From contig NW_002476368.1 in assembly GCF_000189635.1 (NCBI RefSeq), positions 372,001 to 436,000 of the forward strand: a DNA stretch of 64,000 nt. The letters run 5' to 3'. Below the pieces are notes generated by a model. It had not been told where the DNA came from. It did no database searches and saw only the letters and a list, made by a program, of their open reading frames with translations. Numbering within the stretch: position 1 is the first letter of the stretch; each line of letters opens with the position of its first letter. The DNA is from Tetrahymena thermophila SB210. Taxonomy: Eukaryota > Ciliophora > Oligohymenophorea > Hymenostomatida > Tetrahymenidae. Of the stretch, positions 23,361-38,160 are shown piece by piece. A program made the translations under genes and the position numbers.

Positions 23361-25790
23361 ATGTAATTCAAGTTCAGTTTATTTTTACTACTTCATTTCT
23401 TTGCTAATAGCATTAATGCTCTTAGCAAATGCTTATGTACTATAGATTCTTCTCCTTTTCCAGGTTCTATTTCTACTCCACCTGCATCTCTTGTTTTATC
23501 TTCTGATAGCGAAGTTGTTGATAATACAGATATAGGAAAACTTATTGCTGTAGGCTCTATTCAAGTACTCCAGTAAATTTTCTAAGTTTAAAAGCATTCT
23601 AGTGGAGAACTTGGTAATAATTGTCCTTCTGGATATATCCCTCTTACTAAAGATGATATTACTACAATAATAGGAAGGTCTGATGCAATATCTTTAATTG
23701 GACCAACATACTTAAATCTTGATTTCACAAAAAATACCTATTATACTTCTACTAAGGTAAACGCAACAGCAACAGACGGTAGTGATAATTAATCATATGT
23801 CTACTTTACTTTATCTTTAGATAAAAATAATAACTTTACTATTGATAAATCAAGCACATACTGGGAATCTAAAGTAAAATCTACAATTTGCAAAAGAAAT
23901 TTGTAGTCATTTTCTGTTTCTCTAAATGGCTATGAAGGTTTCGATTTAGAATAAGGGAAATCCTACTAAATGAAAATTGCTAATAAAAATGTTTAGTAAT
24001 ATTACATTTATGATAATAGTGGAAACAAATTTACCTCTTAAACCTTCATTTATACTCATAATGGAGATTCTATATGGGGATGCGCCACACTTAACTTCAA
24101 GCTATAGCTCTTTGGAGGAGTTATAGTTGGTGATTGCCTTGCAATTTGGACATAAAATTAAATTGCTTTTAATGCCGATTCTAGCAGCTTTAATATGAAT
24201 TCTATCAAAACGGCTGTCTTGTCAGGAGTTAAAGCAAATGCAAATACTGAATTCTTTTTCAGTCCTGGATCAGCACCTATTGCTCCAATTATAGGAGACT
24301 CAAGTTCATTTTATGTCTATTACTCAGTTTAGACTTCAAACTAGTTGATGGTTTAGAAGGTTTCAAGCACAGGTACTCCGATTGGAGCTGCAATTAACAC
24401 TTAATAATCTGGTAAACCTTTTGATATTACCTCTACTGGGTTTGGCTTTGTAGTAATGGCAGCAGATCCAACTTAAAGAGCTTTCATATAGGCTATAAAT
24501 AAAGATGGATCTTAGAGATGGTTAAGAATACTCGTTAACAATGGAGATTTACCAAAAAGTCCAAAAGATTAGATTGAATTTTTCTCAAATGAAAAATGTG
24601 AATTACCATTTGGAATGAATTGTATGTATGAACCTCATAATGGTAGACTTAATTATGCTAGAGGGAAAATTTAAGCAATTTGGGCACATTATAATCATTT
24701 TGGATTTAATGATGACGGAAGTAATGATGATCATACTGGAGATACAATGATCAGCTTAGATGCTGATACAGGCTATAATTAGACTATCTTTTGGAGTTGG
24801 GCAACATCTCACTCTTTGTATTAGAATATGCATTATGATGGATAGAATTTATATGTTGCTTCTCTTGGTGATGCTTACCCAATGAATATTAATTTTTAGG
24901 TTTGTAATATCGATACTTATCAATGTAAAAGCAATAACATAGTTTAAGGAGATATTCCGGGTGATGGTTATGGTGAGGCATCAGGTAGAACTGGTGGTTT
25001 CTTTAGCATTATAGGAAACAGAAATCAAAAGCTATTTGTTTATTAGAGAAAAGCAAGCAACGGAGGGCATGGCGGAACTGTCTCAACAAACACAGTAAAT
25101 GAACTTGCTGTTATTAAATTTGATTCCTAGTTGAACTATATTTCAACTAAAACTCTTTTGAGTGGTGATATAGCTTCTAGAATAAATAGTATAAAATCAG
25201 TGCCTTATGGTAAAAATATTTTACTTGCTTACACAGTTATTCCTTCTTCTGAACTTCAAAATTTCAACCGTTAGGAAAGCCATTTTAAAGTAGACTAAGC
25301 TTATATTGCTTTATTAAGTGGCGTTGATGGATCATTTTTAGTATAACCAACCTAACTATCTACCTTCCAAATAAATTCTTCTGATGATTGGAGAATACTA
25401 GAAAATGGAAGCATTGTTTATACATATATAGACAACAGTAATAATTTAAATATTTATTACACACCTTCACTTACATTTCCTAGTTATCCAAATCCCATTC
25501 TACCAAATGATAGCATATATGGTTTTGGTAACTTTACAAATACCAAATTGAAAGCTACTGTAAATAACTACAACAATGTTTGTGTTAAGTAAGGTGATTC
25601 AAATTGGAGTATTGTAGACTATAGCAAAACCATATCAAGTGTAGCAATTGTATCAAGTAGTAATAATCAATCAAACAGCAGTAATCCATGTGTTCCTGGT
25701 AGTAACTAAACTAATGATTGTATCTCTTCTTTTAAAAATATTACCAATAACTTGTGTATATTTTTAATAATGATGGCATTCCTTTTCTGA
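23361..25790 (+). CDS. array gene B: surface protein paralogue (809 aa)
   Basis: Single exon, ATG after A-rich leader, stop TGA. The architecture is as in gene A: signal peptide with L-L-L-H-F-F-A-N-S core, K-C-L-C-T, propeller-like body, stalk, hydrophobic tail. Distinctive points: H-S-S-G-E-L-G-N-N before the first C-P; G-D-G-Y-G-E-A-S-G-R-T where A, C and G have G-N-G-G-G-S-S-S-G-R-I; a short stalk with K-T-I-S-S-V-A-I-V-S-S-S and only one degenerate hexad, giving one of the shorter proteins. The N-terminus and stalk are closest to gene F, suggesting that B and F share a recent ancestor or exchange sequence. Role unknown; cell surface inferred. Confidence 0.9.
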
Positions 25791-26099
25791 TAAAAACTCA
25801 ATTTCAGAAATGTTTAATGTTTAAAATTAATTTGCTATATTTGAAGCAAATACATAATAAATGATATTAAAAATTTTATTTAATAAAAGTTTTTCTCATT
25901 TTGTTTGGCTCTTTATTTTATAAATAATAAAAACTTTTCCATTTTTATTTTATTCTAATCTTTATTATTGTGATTTCATATTTAGTACTTTTCAAAAAGT
26001 GAAAACTCAACTAATAATCAAAAATAAGTAAAAAATTTATTAGGATGATTATTTGGGATTAATTTTAGCACAATGTAAATTTTCCAAATAAGGTCTCTT
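25791..26099. other. 3' flank of gene B
   Basis: AT-rich flank resembling that after gene F (52687-52920), with shared TTTCCATTTTTATTTTATTC and ATTTAGTACTTTTCAAAAA stretches. No gene. Confidence 0.4.
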
Positions 26100-29000
26100 T
26101 CATCTGATATTTTTTACTTACTAATTTTCTATTATATTTTAAGGAATATTATCTTTATATTCATAAAAAATTTAGAAGAAAAATGAAAAATTGCAGAAAA
26201 TTTTTGAATTATTTATTGCAAAAAAAAAAGATTAGCAATTTTTAAAAATTACATCATCTTTAATGATAAATTTTTTGACTAACTTCATCTTTTCTTTTAT
26301 AATCTTTTAAAATTGCTTAGTTTTGCTCTTTAAGATAAAATAAATTTAACAATTTTTATTTGTGTATTAGATAAATAGATAGATTACTCATTATAGGGTA
26401 TCCATTTCTAAGGAATAAATTTTACCAAATAGAACAAATATAATTGTTATAGTTTATTAGTGAGGTGAAAAAAATATTTAAAATCAATATAAAAATTAGA
26501 GATCAAGCAAATTTTAGGAAAAACTGAATGTTATGGCTTAAATCGAAGTTAAAATGTCCATTCTTTGGCTGAAATAAAAATAAAACACTCAATCTTCAAC
26601 TATATAATCTAAAATAATCCTTCTATTTTTTTCTACAGGTTTTTAAAAAAATTTAGAGTATTTATATTTTTAGTTTTTTCTTCTCAATTTTCTTTTCTTG
26701 ATAATAAATAAATATGTAAAAACTTAAAAATATTTATTATTTTAAAGAAATAAAAGCAATTCAAAATTGGGTAACAGTTTATTTGGGTATTTTTAAATCA
26801 GAAGAAAAAAGATAAAAATTGATATTATCTAGCTTAAATTGCTGCTATTAGTGTAAAATAATCACTTTTATGTGATAGTCTATAAAATCATATGCTAATC
26901 ATTGATAAATTAATAAAATTATCTTTATAGCTAACATAATAAATAATTTCATTCTAGCTTCAAGGTATTCAGCTATAATTAGTGATAATTATAGCTTTTA
27001 GGTGATAGTCTATAAAATTGAATGGTAATCATTGATAAGGCAATAAAGTTATCTTAATCACTAGCAAATTAATTAAATTATATCAAATACGCATTCAAAA
27101 TAATAAAAGTTTAATATTTTCACTATCATTTGTAACAAATATCTATCAAATATAATAAAAACTAACTATACAATGCATATCTAATATAAGTTATGATATT
27201 GTTATAATCTGTATAATCTCGAAATTGTGTAGATTTAAGTTTTATTAAATTTCTAAATACTTTAATATTTTTATTGCTAAAAAATTTAAATATACTATCT
27301 GTTATTTGTAAAAAATAAAATTTATTCATAACAAATGATCAAAAATAAGTATGAAACCTTTAATTTCAAATATCTATCCTTATATATATTTTATTTAATT
27401 TGAATGTAACAATCATATTTATAATATGTAAAAATTGGTTCTAATTTACTTAAAATTAAGTTGGGAAAAGGCCTTACAATCAATTAAAAGCACACTTAAA
27501 TTCACGTTAATAATTAGATAAAGTTTAGTTTATGGTAATTAAAAATTTACTGAATTTGTGCAATTATCAATAGTTTGATAGGATTAATTTAATTAATAGA
27601 GATTTTAAGATCATTCAAGTAAAAAACTCAAGAAACTATGAAATCAATCATTTTAGTAACAACTTCAAACTCCAAAATACAAAAATACTTTTAACATCTT
27701 TTTTCCTTTAAATTTACTTCTGACAAAGATATTTTTCAAACATAAATATTTATTTACTCTCATTCTTAAATATATAATTAATTATTAAAATTAAATAATA
27801 TCATGTAAGTTATGTAAGTTGTAAGGTTGAAATTTAATTTGTGATTTTGATTATTAGTATTATTAAGTAAAATAATAAGTTATTTGCCATCAATCGTTAA
27901 TTAAATTATGAATCTTGTAATTGACACAAATTAATTGTTGGCTTACTAATATGTATTAGGTTATTTCAAGATTATCTTTTTAAATAAAATGGATAATATT
28001 TTAAATGTTTTTATAAATATATTAAGAAGTATTATTTTATTATAATTATTAAGTATTTATGATTATTATTTTTAATAAAATCTTCTTCATCTTATCTTCA
28101 ATTTGCTAATGGAAATAGTTATTAAATTATTAATTTTTGATTTGAAAAAAATCTTAATTTTATGAAAACTGTGGAGGAAATTTATTCCTTTTTAATTTTA
28201 AATAAAATTTTAATGTGGTTAAGAATCATTTAAAAACCATCAATTAATAATTTAGAAAAACAGGAAATGTTTAGCTCAAGTAACATTCAAATAAATGGAT
28301 AATTTGGATAGATATTTTATATAATTTGATCTAAATAAAACATTTTAAATGCGTGTGAAATTATATTGAATAGATAGAATCTAAAAAGAATATGTTTACA
28401 AAATTCTATAATTAAATATTTTCTTAATATATTACAATAATTAAATATTCCTGTTTAATAGAGGTAATGGTCTCACTTTTAAATGTCATTCAACTTACAA
28501 TTTTAAAAATTAAGCTTTGTAAGATTACTATTTGTATGATTAATTCTTTTTGGTAAAATTTATGATTATAAACATATTATACTTCAAATTTAATACTTGA
28601 AAATTTATTTTGAGGCAGGTGACTCACATAGTCAGCTAGTTTACAGATAAAAAAATAAATTAATTCTGTTAAATCTTTGAAAATCAAAATATACAGAAGA
28701 CAGAATAAAATTTGAATTAATATATCTTCATTATCATCAAATATATTAAAATAAACTAATTTATTTTTAAATTTCAAGCAATTATGACAAAGACAATAAA
28801 CATACATTTCATTTATTTTTATTCTAATTTAACTGAAATTTTATTCTAAAAATAGTTAATAGTATCCCAAATATTTGAAAAATAATTACATTTTAAGTAC
28901 AATAATTATTATTTTGTATATTAAAATTGATATTTAATGTGCTAAAGTGATCTAATTAATATTATGAATTGCCTTTTTTAATGTGCATTTTATATTTTCT

Positions 29001-29640
29001 TAGTAAATTTAAATCAATGGATGTATATTGATTAGAAAAATTTCAATTAATTTTTCTAGCACTCGAGTAAAATCAACTCCTTAGTTCTTCTTAAAACAGT
29101 AATTAACTAATTTCGAAAAGAATAATTTAACTTGAATTAAAAAATATCAGGTTTTTCATCTAATTAAAAACTAATCAAAAATTTAATTTGAGATACTATT
29201 ACTATACTTTCAACTCATACCTTATTAATTTACTGAAGCAATTTTATTACAGATAATTTAATTACTTTCTAGCTTCATGTAATAACATTTAAATACCTTA
29301 TATCTTTGAGATATTTATTAACTCAGATTCAGGAAATACAATATTTAAAAAAATAAAATTATTTACTAAATATTTTCTTTATTTTTAAATATCTTTTTAA
29401 AAGTATTTATATTGTAAAATTGAGTTATGTTCTATTCAAAAAATATTAGCTTCACACTAAATTTCAAAGATAAAATCTTACTTACATTTTAAATTATTAA
29501 CTAAAATCAAGATTGAACTTTCTTCACTGATAATATTAATATTAAAATTTTTATTGACGTAATTGATAATTCAGTTTGTTAATTCAAGTCTTTAAACAAG
29601 TTTCTAATTTACCATATTAAAAATTTTCTATTAAAAACCA
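26100..29640 (-). repeat. spacer block alpha, copy C
   Basis: Nearly full length and colinear with 10850-14590. The hairpin ATCAC/GTGAT is at 26861-26876. On the minus strand, 28807-28577 reads 76 codons in the standard code, containing F-D-D-N-E-D-I and H-L-P-Q-N-K-F-S-S-I-K-F-E-V; the latter half recurs in copies A and E with substitutions and has the spacing of an LRR second half. Another reading near 29080-29000 (V-D-F-T-R-V-L-E-K-L-I-E-I-F) recurs in E and F. These look like exons of a minus-strand gene whose completeness I could not establish. Confidence 0.45.
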
Positions 29641-29780
29641 CATATTTAATTAGCTATTTGAATTAATTGACAAATCGATTTCTTGAATCTATTTTTGTTT
29701 AAAACTAAAACAATGTTTCATGTTTTTATAAATAATAAATAAATAAATAAAATAACTAAATTATTAATTCAGAAAAACTA

Positions 29781-32180
29781 ATGTAACTGAAACTCAGTTT
29801 AATTTTGCTTCTTCTTTTCTTTGCTAATAGCATTAATGCTCTTAGCAAATGCTAATGCACTGTAGATTCTTCTTCTTTTCCAGGTTCTAGTACTGCTCCA
29901 CCTTCATCTCTTACTTTCTCATCTGAAAACGAAGTTGTTGGAAAGACAGATGTAGGAAAACTTATTGCTGTAGGCTCTATTCAAGTACTATAATAAGTTT
30001 TTTAAGTTTAAAAGCAATCTAGTGGAGGACTTAATCACAATTGCCCCTCTGGATATATTCCTCTTACTAAAGATGACTTTACTGTCATAATAGGAAGATC
30101 TGATATAAATTCTTTAGTTGGATCAACATACTTAAATCTTGATTTCACAAAAAATGTTTACTATTCTTCTACTAAAGTAAACGCAACAGCTACTAACGGT
30201 AGTGATAATAATTCATATGTCTACTTTACTTTATCTTTAGATAAAAATAATAACTTTGCTATTGGTAATTCAAGCACATATTGGGAATCTAAAGTAAAAT
30301 CTACTATTTGCAAAAGGAATTTGTAGTCATTTTCTGTTTCTCTAAATGGGTATGAAGGTATCGATTTAGAAAAAGGAAAATCCTACTAAATGCAAATTAC
30401 TAACAAAAACGTTTAGCAATATTACATTTATGATAACAATGGAAATAAATTTACTACTTAAACCTTCACTTATACTCATAATGGAGATTCTTAATGGGGA
30501 TGCGCTACACTTAACTTTAAGCTCTAACTTTTTGGGGGAGTTATTGTTGGTGACTGTCTTGCGATTTGGACTTAAAATCAGATTGCTTTTAATGCTGATT
30601 CTAGCAGTTTCGATATGAATTCGATCAAAAGTGCTGTATTGTCAGAAGTTAAAGCAAATGTAAATACAGGATTCTTTTTCAGTCCTGGTTCAGCACCTAT
30701 AGCTCCAATTATAGGTGATTCAAGTTCATTTTATGTCTATTACTCAGTATAGACATCAAATTAGCTGATGGTTTAGAAGGTTTCAAGTACAGGTACTCCT
30801 ATTGGAGCTGCTATTGATACTAAATAAGCTGGTAGACCTTTCGATATTGTATCTACAGGATTTGGTTTCGTAGTAATGGCAGCAGATTCAACTTAAAGAG
30901 CTTTTATATAAGCCATAAACAAAGACGGATCTTAGAGATGGTTAAGAATACTAATTAACAATGGAGATAAACCAAACAGCCCAAAAGATTAGATTGAATT
31001 TTTCTCAAATGATAAATGTGAATTACCTTTTGGAATGACTTGTATGTATAATCCTCATAATGGTAGACTTAACTATGCAAGAGGAAAAATTTAAGCAATT
31101 TGGGCACATTATAATCACTTTGGATTTAAAGATGACGGAAGTAGAAATGATCACACAGGAGACACAATGATTAGCCTAGATGCTGATACAGGATATAATT
31201 AGAATATCTTTTGGAGTTGGGCTACTTCTCATTCTTTATATTAAGATATGCATTATGATGGATAGAATTTATATGTTGCTTCTCTTGGTGATGCTTTCCC
31301 AATGAATGTTAACTTTTAGGTTTGTAATATAGATACTTATCAATGTAAAAGTAGTAGCAAAATAGTTTAAGGAGATATACCCGGTAATGGTGGCGGTTCT
31401 TCATCAGGTAGAATTGGTGGTTTCTTTAGCATTATAGGAAACAGAAATCAAAAGCTATTTGTTTACTAGAGAAAGGCATCCAACGGAGGATACAGCGGAT
31501 CTGTCTCAACAAATACAGTAAATGAACTTGCTGTAATTAAGTTTGATTCTTAGCTGAACTATATTTCAACTACAACTCTTTTGAGTGGTGATGTAGCTTC
31601 TAGAGTAAATAGTATAAAATCAGTACCCTATGGAAAAAATATTTTACTTGCTTACACAGTTATTCCTTCTTCTGAAGTTTAAAATTTCAACCGTTAAAAT
31701 AGCAATAACAAAGTAGACTAAGCTTATATTGCTTTATTAAGTGGTGCTGATGGATCATTTTTAGTATAACCAACCTAACTATCTACCTTCCAAATAAATT
31801 CTTCTGATGATTGGAGAATACTAGAAAATGGAAGCATTGTTTATACATATATAGACAACAGTAATAATTTAAATATTTACTACACACCTTCACTTACAAT
31901 TCCTAGTTATCCAAATCCCATTCTACCAAATGATAGCATATATGGTTTTGGTAGCTTTACAAATAGTTAATTGAAAGCCCCTGTAAATAACTACAACAAT
32001 GTTTGTGTTAAGTAAGGTGATTCAAATTGGAGTATTGTAGACTTTAGCAATAATCCTTCAAACGGCAATAATCCATGTGTCTCAGGTAGCAATTAAACTA
32101 GTGATTGTATCTCTATCTCATATAAAAAAATCATCAATAGCTTGTGTATATTTTTAATAATGATAACATTCCTATTCTGA
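29781..32180 (+). CDS. array gene C: surface protein paralogue (799 aa)
   Basis: Single exon, stop TGA. Begins with a Leu-rich signal peptide and K-C-Q-C-T (a TAA Gln where A and B have TTA Leu). The body is nearly identical to gene D, with N-V-Y-Y-S-S and H-N-G-D-S-Q-W-G-C-A. It has a minimal stalk: a single N-N-P-S-N-G hexad before N-P-C-V-S-G, and the K-T-I-S-S-V-A segment of A, B and F is absent, so V-D-F-S joins the hexad directly. The C-terminus N-S-L-C-I-F-L plus hydrophobic residues is intact, so the short stalk is a natural length variant, not a truncation. Secreted and membrane-anchored by inference. Confidence 0.9.
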
Positions 32181-32559
32181 TAAAACTCAATTTCAGAAAA
32201 GTTTGATGTTTATAATTAATTTGTTTTATTTGATAGAAACAAATATTAATTGATATAAAAATATTATTTAGTAAATAATTTTAAATATTTTGTTTAGCTC
32301 TTTGTTAAATATTTAATAAAAATGTTTCCATTTTTATTTTATTAAAACTATTTCTCATTTTTATTTTTGTGATTTTATATCTATTGCTATCCTCTAACAA
32401 TAATTACTAAGGTAGGAAATATATATTTAATAAAATAATAAATATTATTTTATAAATTAAAAGAAAGTTTAAAATAATTAAAAAAGGTACCAAATTAGGT
32501 TTAGAACCTGAATAAACAAAAAAAATCTTTTTTTTATAAAAACATTTATTAAAGCCAGT
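32181..32559. other. 3' flank of gene C
   Basis: AT-rich flank sharing TTAATTGATATAAA, TTTCCATTTTTATTTTATTAAAAC and TAGGTTTAGAACCT elements with the flank of gene D (38161-38480), showing that C and D duplicated together with their flanks. Confidence 0.4.
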
Positions 32560-35480
32560 AAGTGAGACATCTAAACTGAAATCGAGGTAGCCTTAACATA
32601 TGAATCTTTCCAGTATATAAAATTAAATATTCAATCTTAAATTATATAATCTAAATGAATTCTTAGGTTTTTTTTCAGCTTTTCATTCATTTGAATTATT
32701 AATTTTAACCCTCTTTTCAAAATAAAATTTAAATTATTTTAATTTTCAGTTTTTTCTTCTCAGTTTTCTTTTTTTGATAATAAATAAACATGTTATAACT
32801 TAAAGAGATATCATTATTTTAAAGAAATAAAAGCAATATAAATTGGTTCACAGTTTATTTGGATATTCTTATATAAGAAGAAAAAAGATAAATTGCTGTT
32901 ATTAGTGTAAAATAATCACTTTTAAGTGATAGTCTATAAAATTAGATGCTAATCATTGATAAAATTATCTTAATAGCTAACAAAATAAATAATTTAATTC
33001 TAGCTTCAAAATATTCAGCTATTATTAGTGAAAATAATATCTTTTATAATCTAAAAACTTAAATGATAACCATTGATAAGTTAATGAAATTATCTTAATC
33101 ACTAGCAAATAAATTAAATTATGCTTAATATGCATTCAAATTAATAAAAGCTTAAGAATTCAAGCCATTATCATTTGTAACAAATTATCTATCAAATATA
33201 ATAAAAACTAACTCTACAATATGTATTTAATATAAGTTATGATATTGCTTATATAATCTGAAAATTATGTAGGTTTAAGTTTTATTAAATTTCAAAATAC
33301 TTAAATAATTTTATTGTTAAAGACATTTAAATATACTATCTGTATTTGTAAAAAATAAAATTTATTCATAACAAATAATCAAAGTTAAGTATGAAAACTT
33401 TAATTTCAAATATCTATCCTTGTATATTTTTTTTTAGATTTGAATGTAACAATCATATTTAGAATATAAAAAAATTTGTCCTAATTTACTTAAAATTAAT
33501 TTGACATCAGTAATTAAATAAAGTTTAGTTTTTGGTAATTAAAAATGTAATTTGTGCAAATATCACTAGCTTGATAGGAATAATTTAATGAATAGAAATC
33601 GTATGCAAAAAAATTAATTTAAATTGAAATCAATTCTTTTGGGTTATATTTTTAATTTCCAAAATGTAAAGATACTTTCCACATCCTTTCACCCATAACT
33701 TTACTTATAATAAAGATACTTTGATAATATAAATATTTATTTACTCCAATATTAAAATTAAACTATAACTCAGATCATATTTTCTCTTTTATATATTCTT
33801 ATTGAGTATAAATGAAAACCTGATAAAAAATTTTTTTAAATCAAGCAACTCTCTTTCTTTAACATAGAAAAATTTTTAAATTATCTCAAATTTTTAATAA
33901 TTATTTTTCTAAAGCTGCTCTTTCATAAGATTTATATGGAATTGTTTGATTCTTTACGGTTTCAAACATTAATAGATTACATATATATCATGTAAGTTGT
34001 AAGCTTGAAATTTAATTTATGTTTTGATTATTAGTATTATTAAGTAAATAGTAAGTTATTTGTTATCAATCCTTAAATTAAATTATGATTCTTGCAATTT
34101 TCATAAATTAATTATTGGCTTACTGATATTTTGTTGGTTATTTCCAGATAATCTTTTTAAATATTATGGATAATATTTTAAATCTTTATATAAATATATT
34201 AAAATGTATTATTTTATTAGAATTATTAAGTATTTATGATTACTACATCAAAAATAAATGTGGAGGAAATTTATTCTTTTTTAATTTTAGATAAAATTTT
34301 AATATTCAATAAGATTTATTTAAAAACCATCAATTAATAATTTAGAAAAAATTGAAATTTTTAGCTCAAGTAACATTCAAATAAATTGATAATTCGGATA
34401 GGTATTTTATATAATTTAACTGAATTTTAATAAAATATGTGATATAAATAAAACATTTTTAAATGAATGTGAAAAAATAATGAATTAATAGAATCTAAAA
34501 AGAATATGCTTACAAAATTTTATTATTAAATATATTTTTAAAATAATACAATAATTAAATATTCCTGTTTAATAGGGATAATGGTCTCATTTTTAAATGT
34601 GATTCTACATATAATTATCAAAATTAAGCTTTACAAGATTATTATTTAAAATGAATAAAATATACACTGCCATATAACTTGATTATCATCAAACATCCTA
34701 AAATAAACGAATTTATTTTTAAATTTATTACTGAGGCAATAAACATTAATTGTATTTTTTATTCTAATTTAAATGAAATTTTATATTAAAAATAGTTAAT
34801 AAAATTATTTAATTGAATATCAACATAGATATTTAATATGTAAAAGTGATCTAATTAATATTATGAATTTCCTTTTTAAATGTTCATTTTATATTTTCTT
34901 AGTATATTTAACTTAATGGATGTATATTAATTAGAAAAAATTTCAATTAACTTTTCTAGGATAAGATTAAAATTAATTCCTTAATTCTTCTTATTTCAGT
35001 AATTAGCTAATTTGGAAAAGAATAATTTTACTTGAATTAAAAAAAATTAGGTTTTCATCTAATTAAAAACTAATCAAATATTTAATTTGAGAAATTATTG
35101 CTATACTTTCAACTCATACCTTATTAATTTACTGAAGCAATTTTAGGAAAGATAATTTAATTACTTTCTAGCTCCATGTAATAACATTTAAATATCTTAG
35201 ATCTTTGAGATATTTTTTATTTCATAATTAGGATATACAATACTTAAAAGTATAATATTGTAAAATTGAGTTAAGTTCTATTCAAAAAATATTTGCTATA
35301 TGCTCGATTTCAAAGATAAAATATTATTACACTTTAAATTATTAATTAAAGTCAAGAACTTTCTTCACTGGTAATATTAATATTAAATTTTTTATTGACG
35401 TAATTGATAATTCAGCTTGTTAATTCAAATCTGTAAACAAGTTTCTAATTACCATATTAAAAATTTTCTTTTAAAAACCA
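32560..35480 (-). repeat. spacer block alpha, copy D (decayed)
   Basis: Colinear with copies A and C but with several deletions. The minus-strand readings kept elsewhere are broken here: TGA interrupts the N-Y-x-F-K-K-N segment near 35000, and bases are missing in the S-E-E-S-S segment near 35360. The hairpin ATCAC/GTGAT is at 32915-32930. An insertion near 33770-33980 is not seen in the other copies. Confidence 0.45.
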
Positions 35481-35616
35481 CATATTTAATTAGCTATTTT
35501 ATTTAATTGACAGATGTATTTCTTGAATCTAATTTTGTATAAAACCAAAACAATTTTTCATGTTTTTATAAATAATAAATAAATAAAATAACTAAATTAT
35601 TAATTCAGAAAAACTA

Positions 35617-38160
35617 ATGTAACTGAAACTCAGTTTAATTTTGCTTCTTCTTTTCTTTGCTAATAGTATTAATGCTCTTAGCAAATGCTAATGTACTGTA
35701 GATTCTTCTTCTTTTCCAGGTTCTAGTACTGCTCCACCTGCATCTCTTACTTTCTCATCTGAAAACGAAGTTGTTGGAAATACAGATGTAGGAAAACTTA
35801 TTGCTGTAGGCTCTATTCAAGTACTATAATAAGTTTTTTAAGTTTAAAAGCAATCTAGTGAAGGACTTAATCACAATTGCCCCACAGGATATATTCCTCT
35901 TACTAAAGATGACTTTATTGTCATAATAGGAAGAACTGATATAAATTCTTTAGTTGGATCAACATACTTAAATCTTGATTTCTCAAAAAATGTTTACTAT
36001 TCTTCTTCTAAGGTAAACTAAACAGCTACTGACGGTGGTGACAATAATTCATATATCTACTTTACTTTATCTTTAGATTAAAATAATAAATTTGCTATTG
36101 GTAATTCAAACACGTACTGGGAATCGAAAGTAAAATCTACTATTTGCAAAAGGAATTTGTAGTCGTTTTCTATTTCTCTAAATGGGTATGAAGGTTTCGA
36201 TTTAGAAAAAGGAAAATCATACTAAATGCAAATTACTAACAAAAACGTTTAGCAATATTACATTTATGATAACAATGGAAATAAATTTACTACTTAAACC
36301 TTCACTTATACTCATAATGGAGATTCTTAATGGGGATGCGCTACACTTAACTTCAAGCTCTAACTTTTTGGGGGAGTTATCGTTGGTCAATGTCTAACGA
36401 TTTGGACTTAAAACCAGATTGCCTTTAATGCTGATTCTAGCAGTTTCAATATGAATTCAATCAAAACTGCTGTCTTGTCAGGAGTTAAAGCAAATGTAAA
36501 TACAATATACTTTTTCAGTCCTGGTTCAGCACCTATAGCTCCAATTATAGGTGATTCAGGTTCCTTTTATGTCTATTACTCAGTACAGACATCGTTTTAG
36601 ATGATGGTTTAGAAGGTTTCAAGTACAGGTACTCCTATTGGAGTTGCTATTGATACTAAATAAGCTGGTATACCTTTAGATATCGTATCTACTGAATTTG
36701 GCTTCGTAGTGATGGCATAGGATTAAACATAAAGAGCTTTCATATAAGCCATAAACAATGATGGATCTTAGAGATGGTTCAGAATACTAATTAACAATGG
36801 AAATAAACCAAACAGCCCAAAAGATTAGATTGAATTTTTCTCAAATGATAAATGTGAATTAGCTTTTGGAATGACTTGCATGTATAACCCTCATAATGGT
36901 AGACTTAACTATGCCAGAGGAAAAATTTAAGCAATTTGGGCACATTATAATCACTTTGGATTTAAAGACGATGGAAGTAGAAATGATCATACTGGAGACA
37001 CAATGATCAGCCTAGACGCTGATACAGGATATAATTAGAATATCTTTTGGAGTTGGGCTACTTCTCATTCTTTATATTAGAATATGCACTATGATGGAAA
37101 GAATTTATATGTTGCTTCTCTTGGTGATGCTTTCCCAATGAATATTAACTTTTAGGTTTGTAATATAGATACTTATCAATGTAAAAGTAGTAGTACTATA
37201 GTTTAAGGAGATATTCCTGGTGATGGTTAAGGTAACTCATCAGGTAGAATTGGTGGTTTCTTTAGCATTATAGGAAACAGAAATCAAAAGCTCTTTGTTT
37301 ACTAGAGAAAGGCAAGCTAAGGAGAACATGACGGAGCTGTCTCAACAAATACAGTAAATGAACTAGCTGTACTTAAGTTTGATTCCTAGCTGAACTATAT
37401 TTCAACTACAACTCTTTTGAGTGGTGATGTAGCTTCAAGAGTAAATAGTATAAAATCAGTACCCTATGGAAAAAATATTTTACTCGCTTACACAGTTATT
37501 CCTTCTTCTGAAGTTAAAAATTTCAACCGCTAAAACTGCGATAACACAGTTGATTAAGCTTATATTGCTTTATTAAGTGGTGTTGATGGATCATTTTTAG
37601 TATAACCAACCTAATTATCTACCTTCCAAATAAATTCTTCTGACGACTGGAGGATACTAGAAAATGGAAGCATAGCTTATACATATATTGACAACAGTAA
37701 CAATTTAAATATTTACTACACACCTACACTTAAAATTCCTAGTTATCCAAATCTCATTCTACCAAATGATAGCATATATGGTTTTGGTAACTTTACATAT
37801 AGCTAATAGGAAGTCCCTATAAATAACTACAACAATGTTTGTGTTAAGTAAGGTGATTCAAATTGGAGTAATGTAGACTTTAGCAATAACTCATCAAACG
37901 GTAATAACCCATCAAGCGGAAATAACCCATCAAATGGCAATAACCCATCAAACGGCAATAACCCATCAAATGGCAATAACTCATCAAACGGCAATAGCCA
38001 ATCAAATGGCAATAACCCGTCAAACGGAAATAACCCATCAAATGGCAATAATCCATGCATCTCTGGTAGTAAATAAACTGGTGATTGTATCTCTATCTCA
38101 TATAAAAATATCATTAATAACTTATGTATATTTTTAATAATTATAGCTTTCCTATTCTGA
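35617..38160 (+). CDS. array gene D: surface protein paralogue with longest stalk (847 aa)
   Basis: Single exon, stop TGA. It is nearly identical to gene C in signal peptide and body, but its stalk has about ten hexads of the N-N-P-S-N-G type (37880-38056) before N-P-C-I-S-G. The hexads include variants N-N-S-S-N-G and N-S-Q-S-N-G. Copy-specific body changes: V-G-Q-C-L-T-I-W in place of G-D-C-L-A-I-W, M-A-Q-D-Q-T-Q in place of M-A-A-D-S-T-Q, and L-A-F-G-M-T-C in place of L-P-F-G-M-T-C. All cysteines are retained. The stalk would lift the folded part further from the membrane if the tail is a GPI signal (inference). Confidence 0.9.
37880..38056 (+). repeat. 18-bp tandem repeat coding the stalk of gene D
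   Basis: About ten tandem units of the type aataacccatcaaacggc, in frame, each coding Asn-Asn-Pro-Ser-Asn-Gly. Units differ by synonymous and a few replacement changes. The reverse strand has an open shadow frame (F-D-G-L-L-P repeats) that is not a gene. Confidence 0.9.

Noticed and set aside
37827-38137. Open frames on both strands with F-D-G-L-L-P and M-A-I-T-H-Q repeats; CRISPR-like regular spacing
   Set aside because: They are shadows of the 18-bp stalk repeat in gene D; units are directly contiguous without spacers and the real frame is the stalk.
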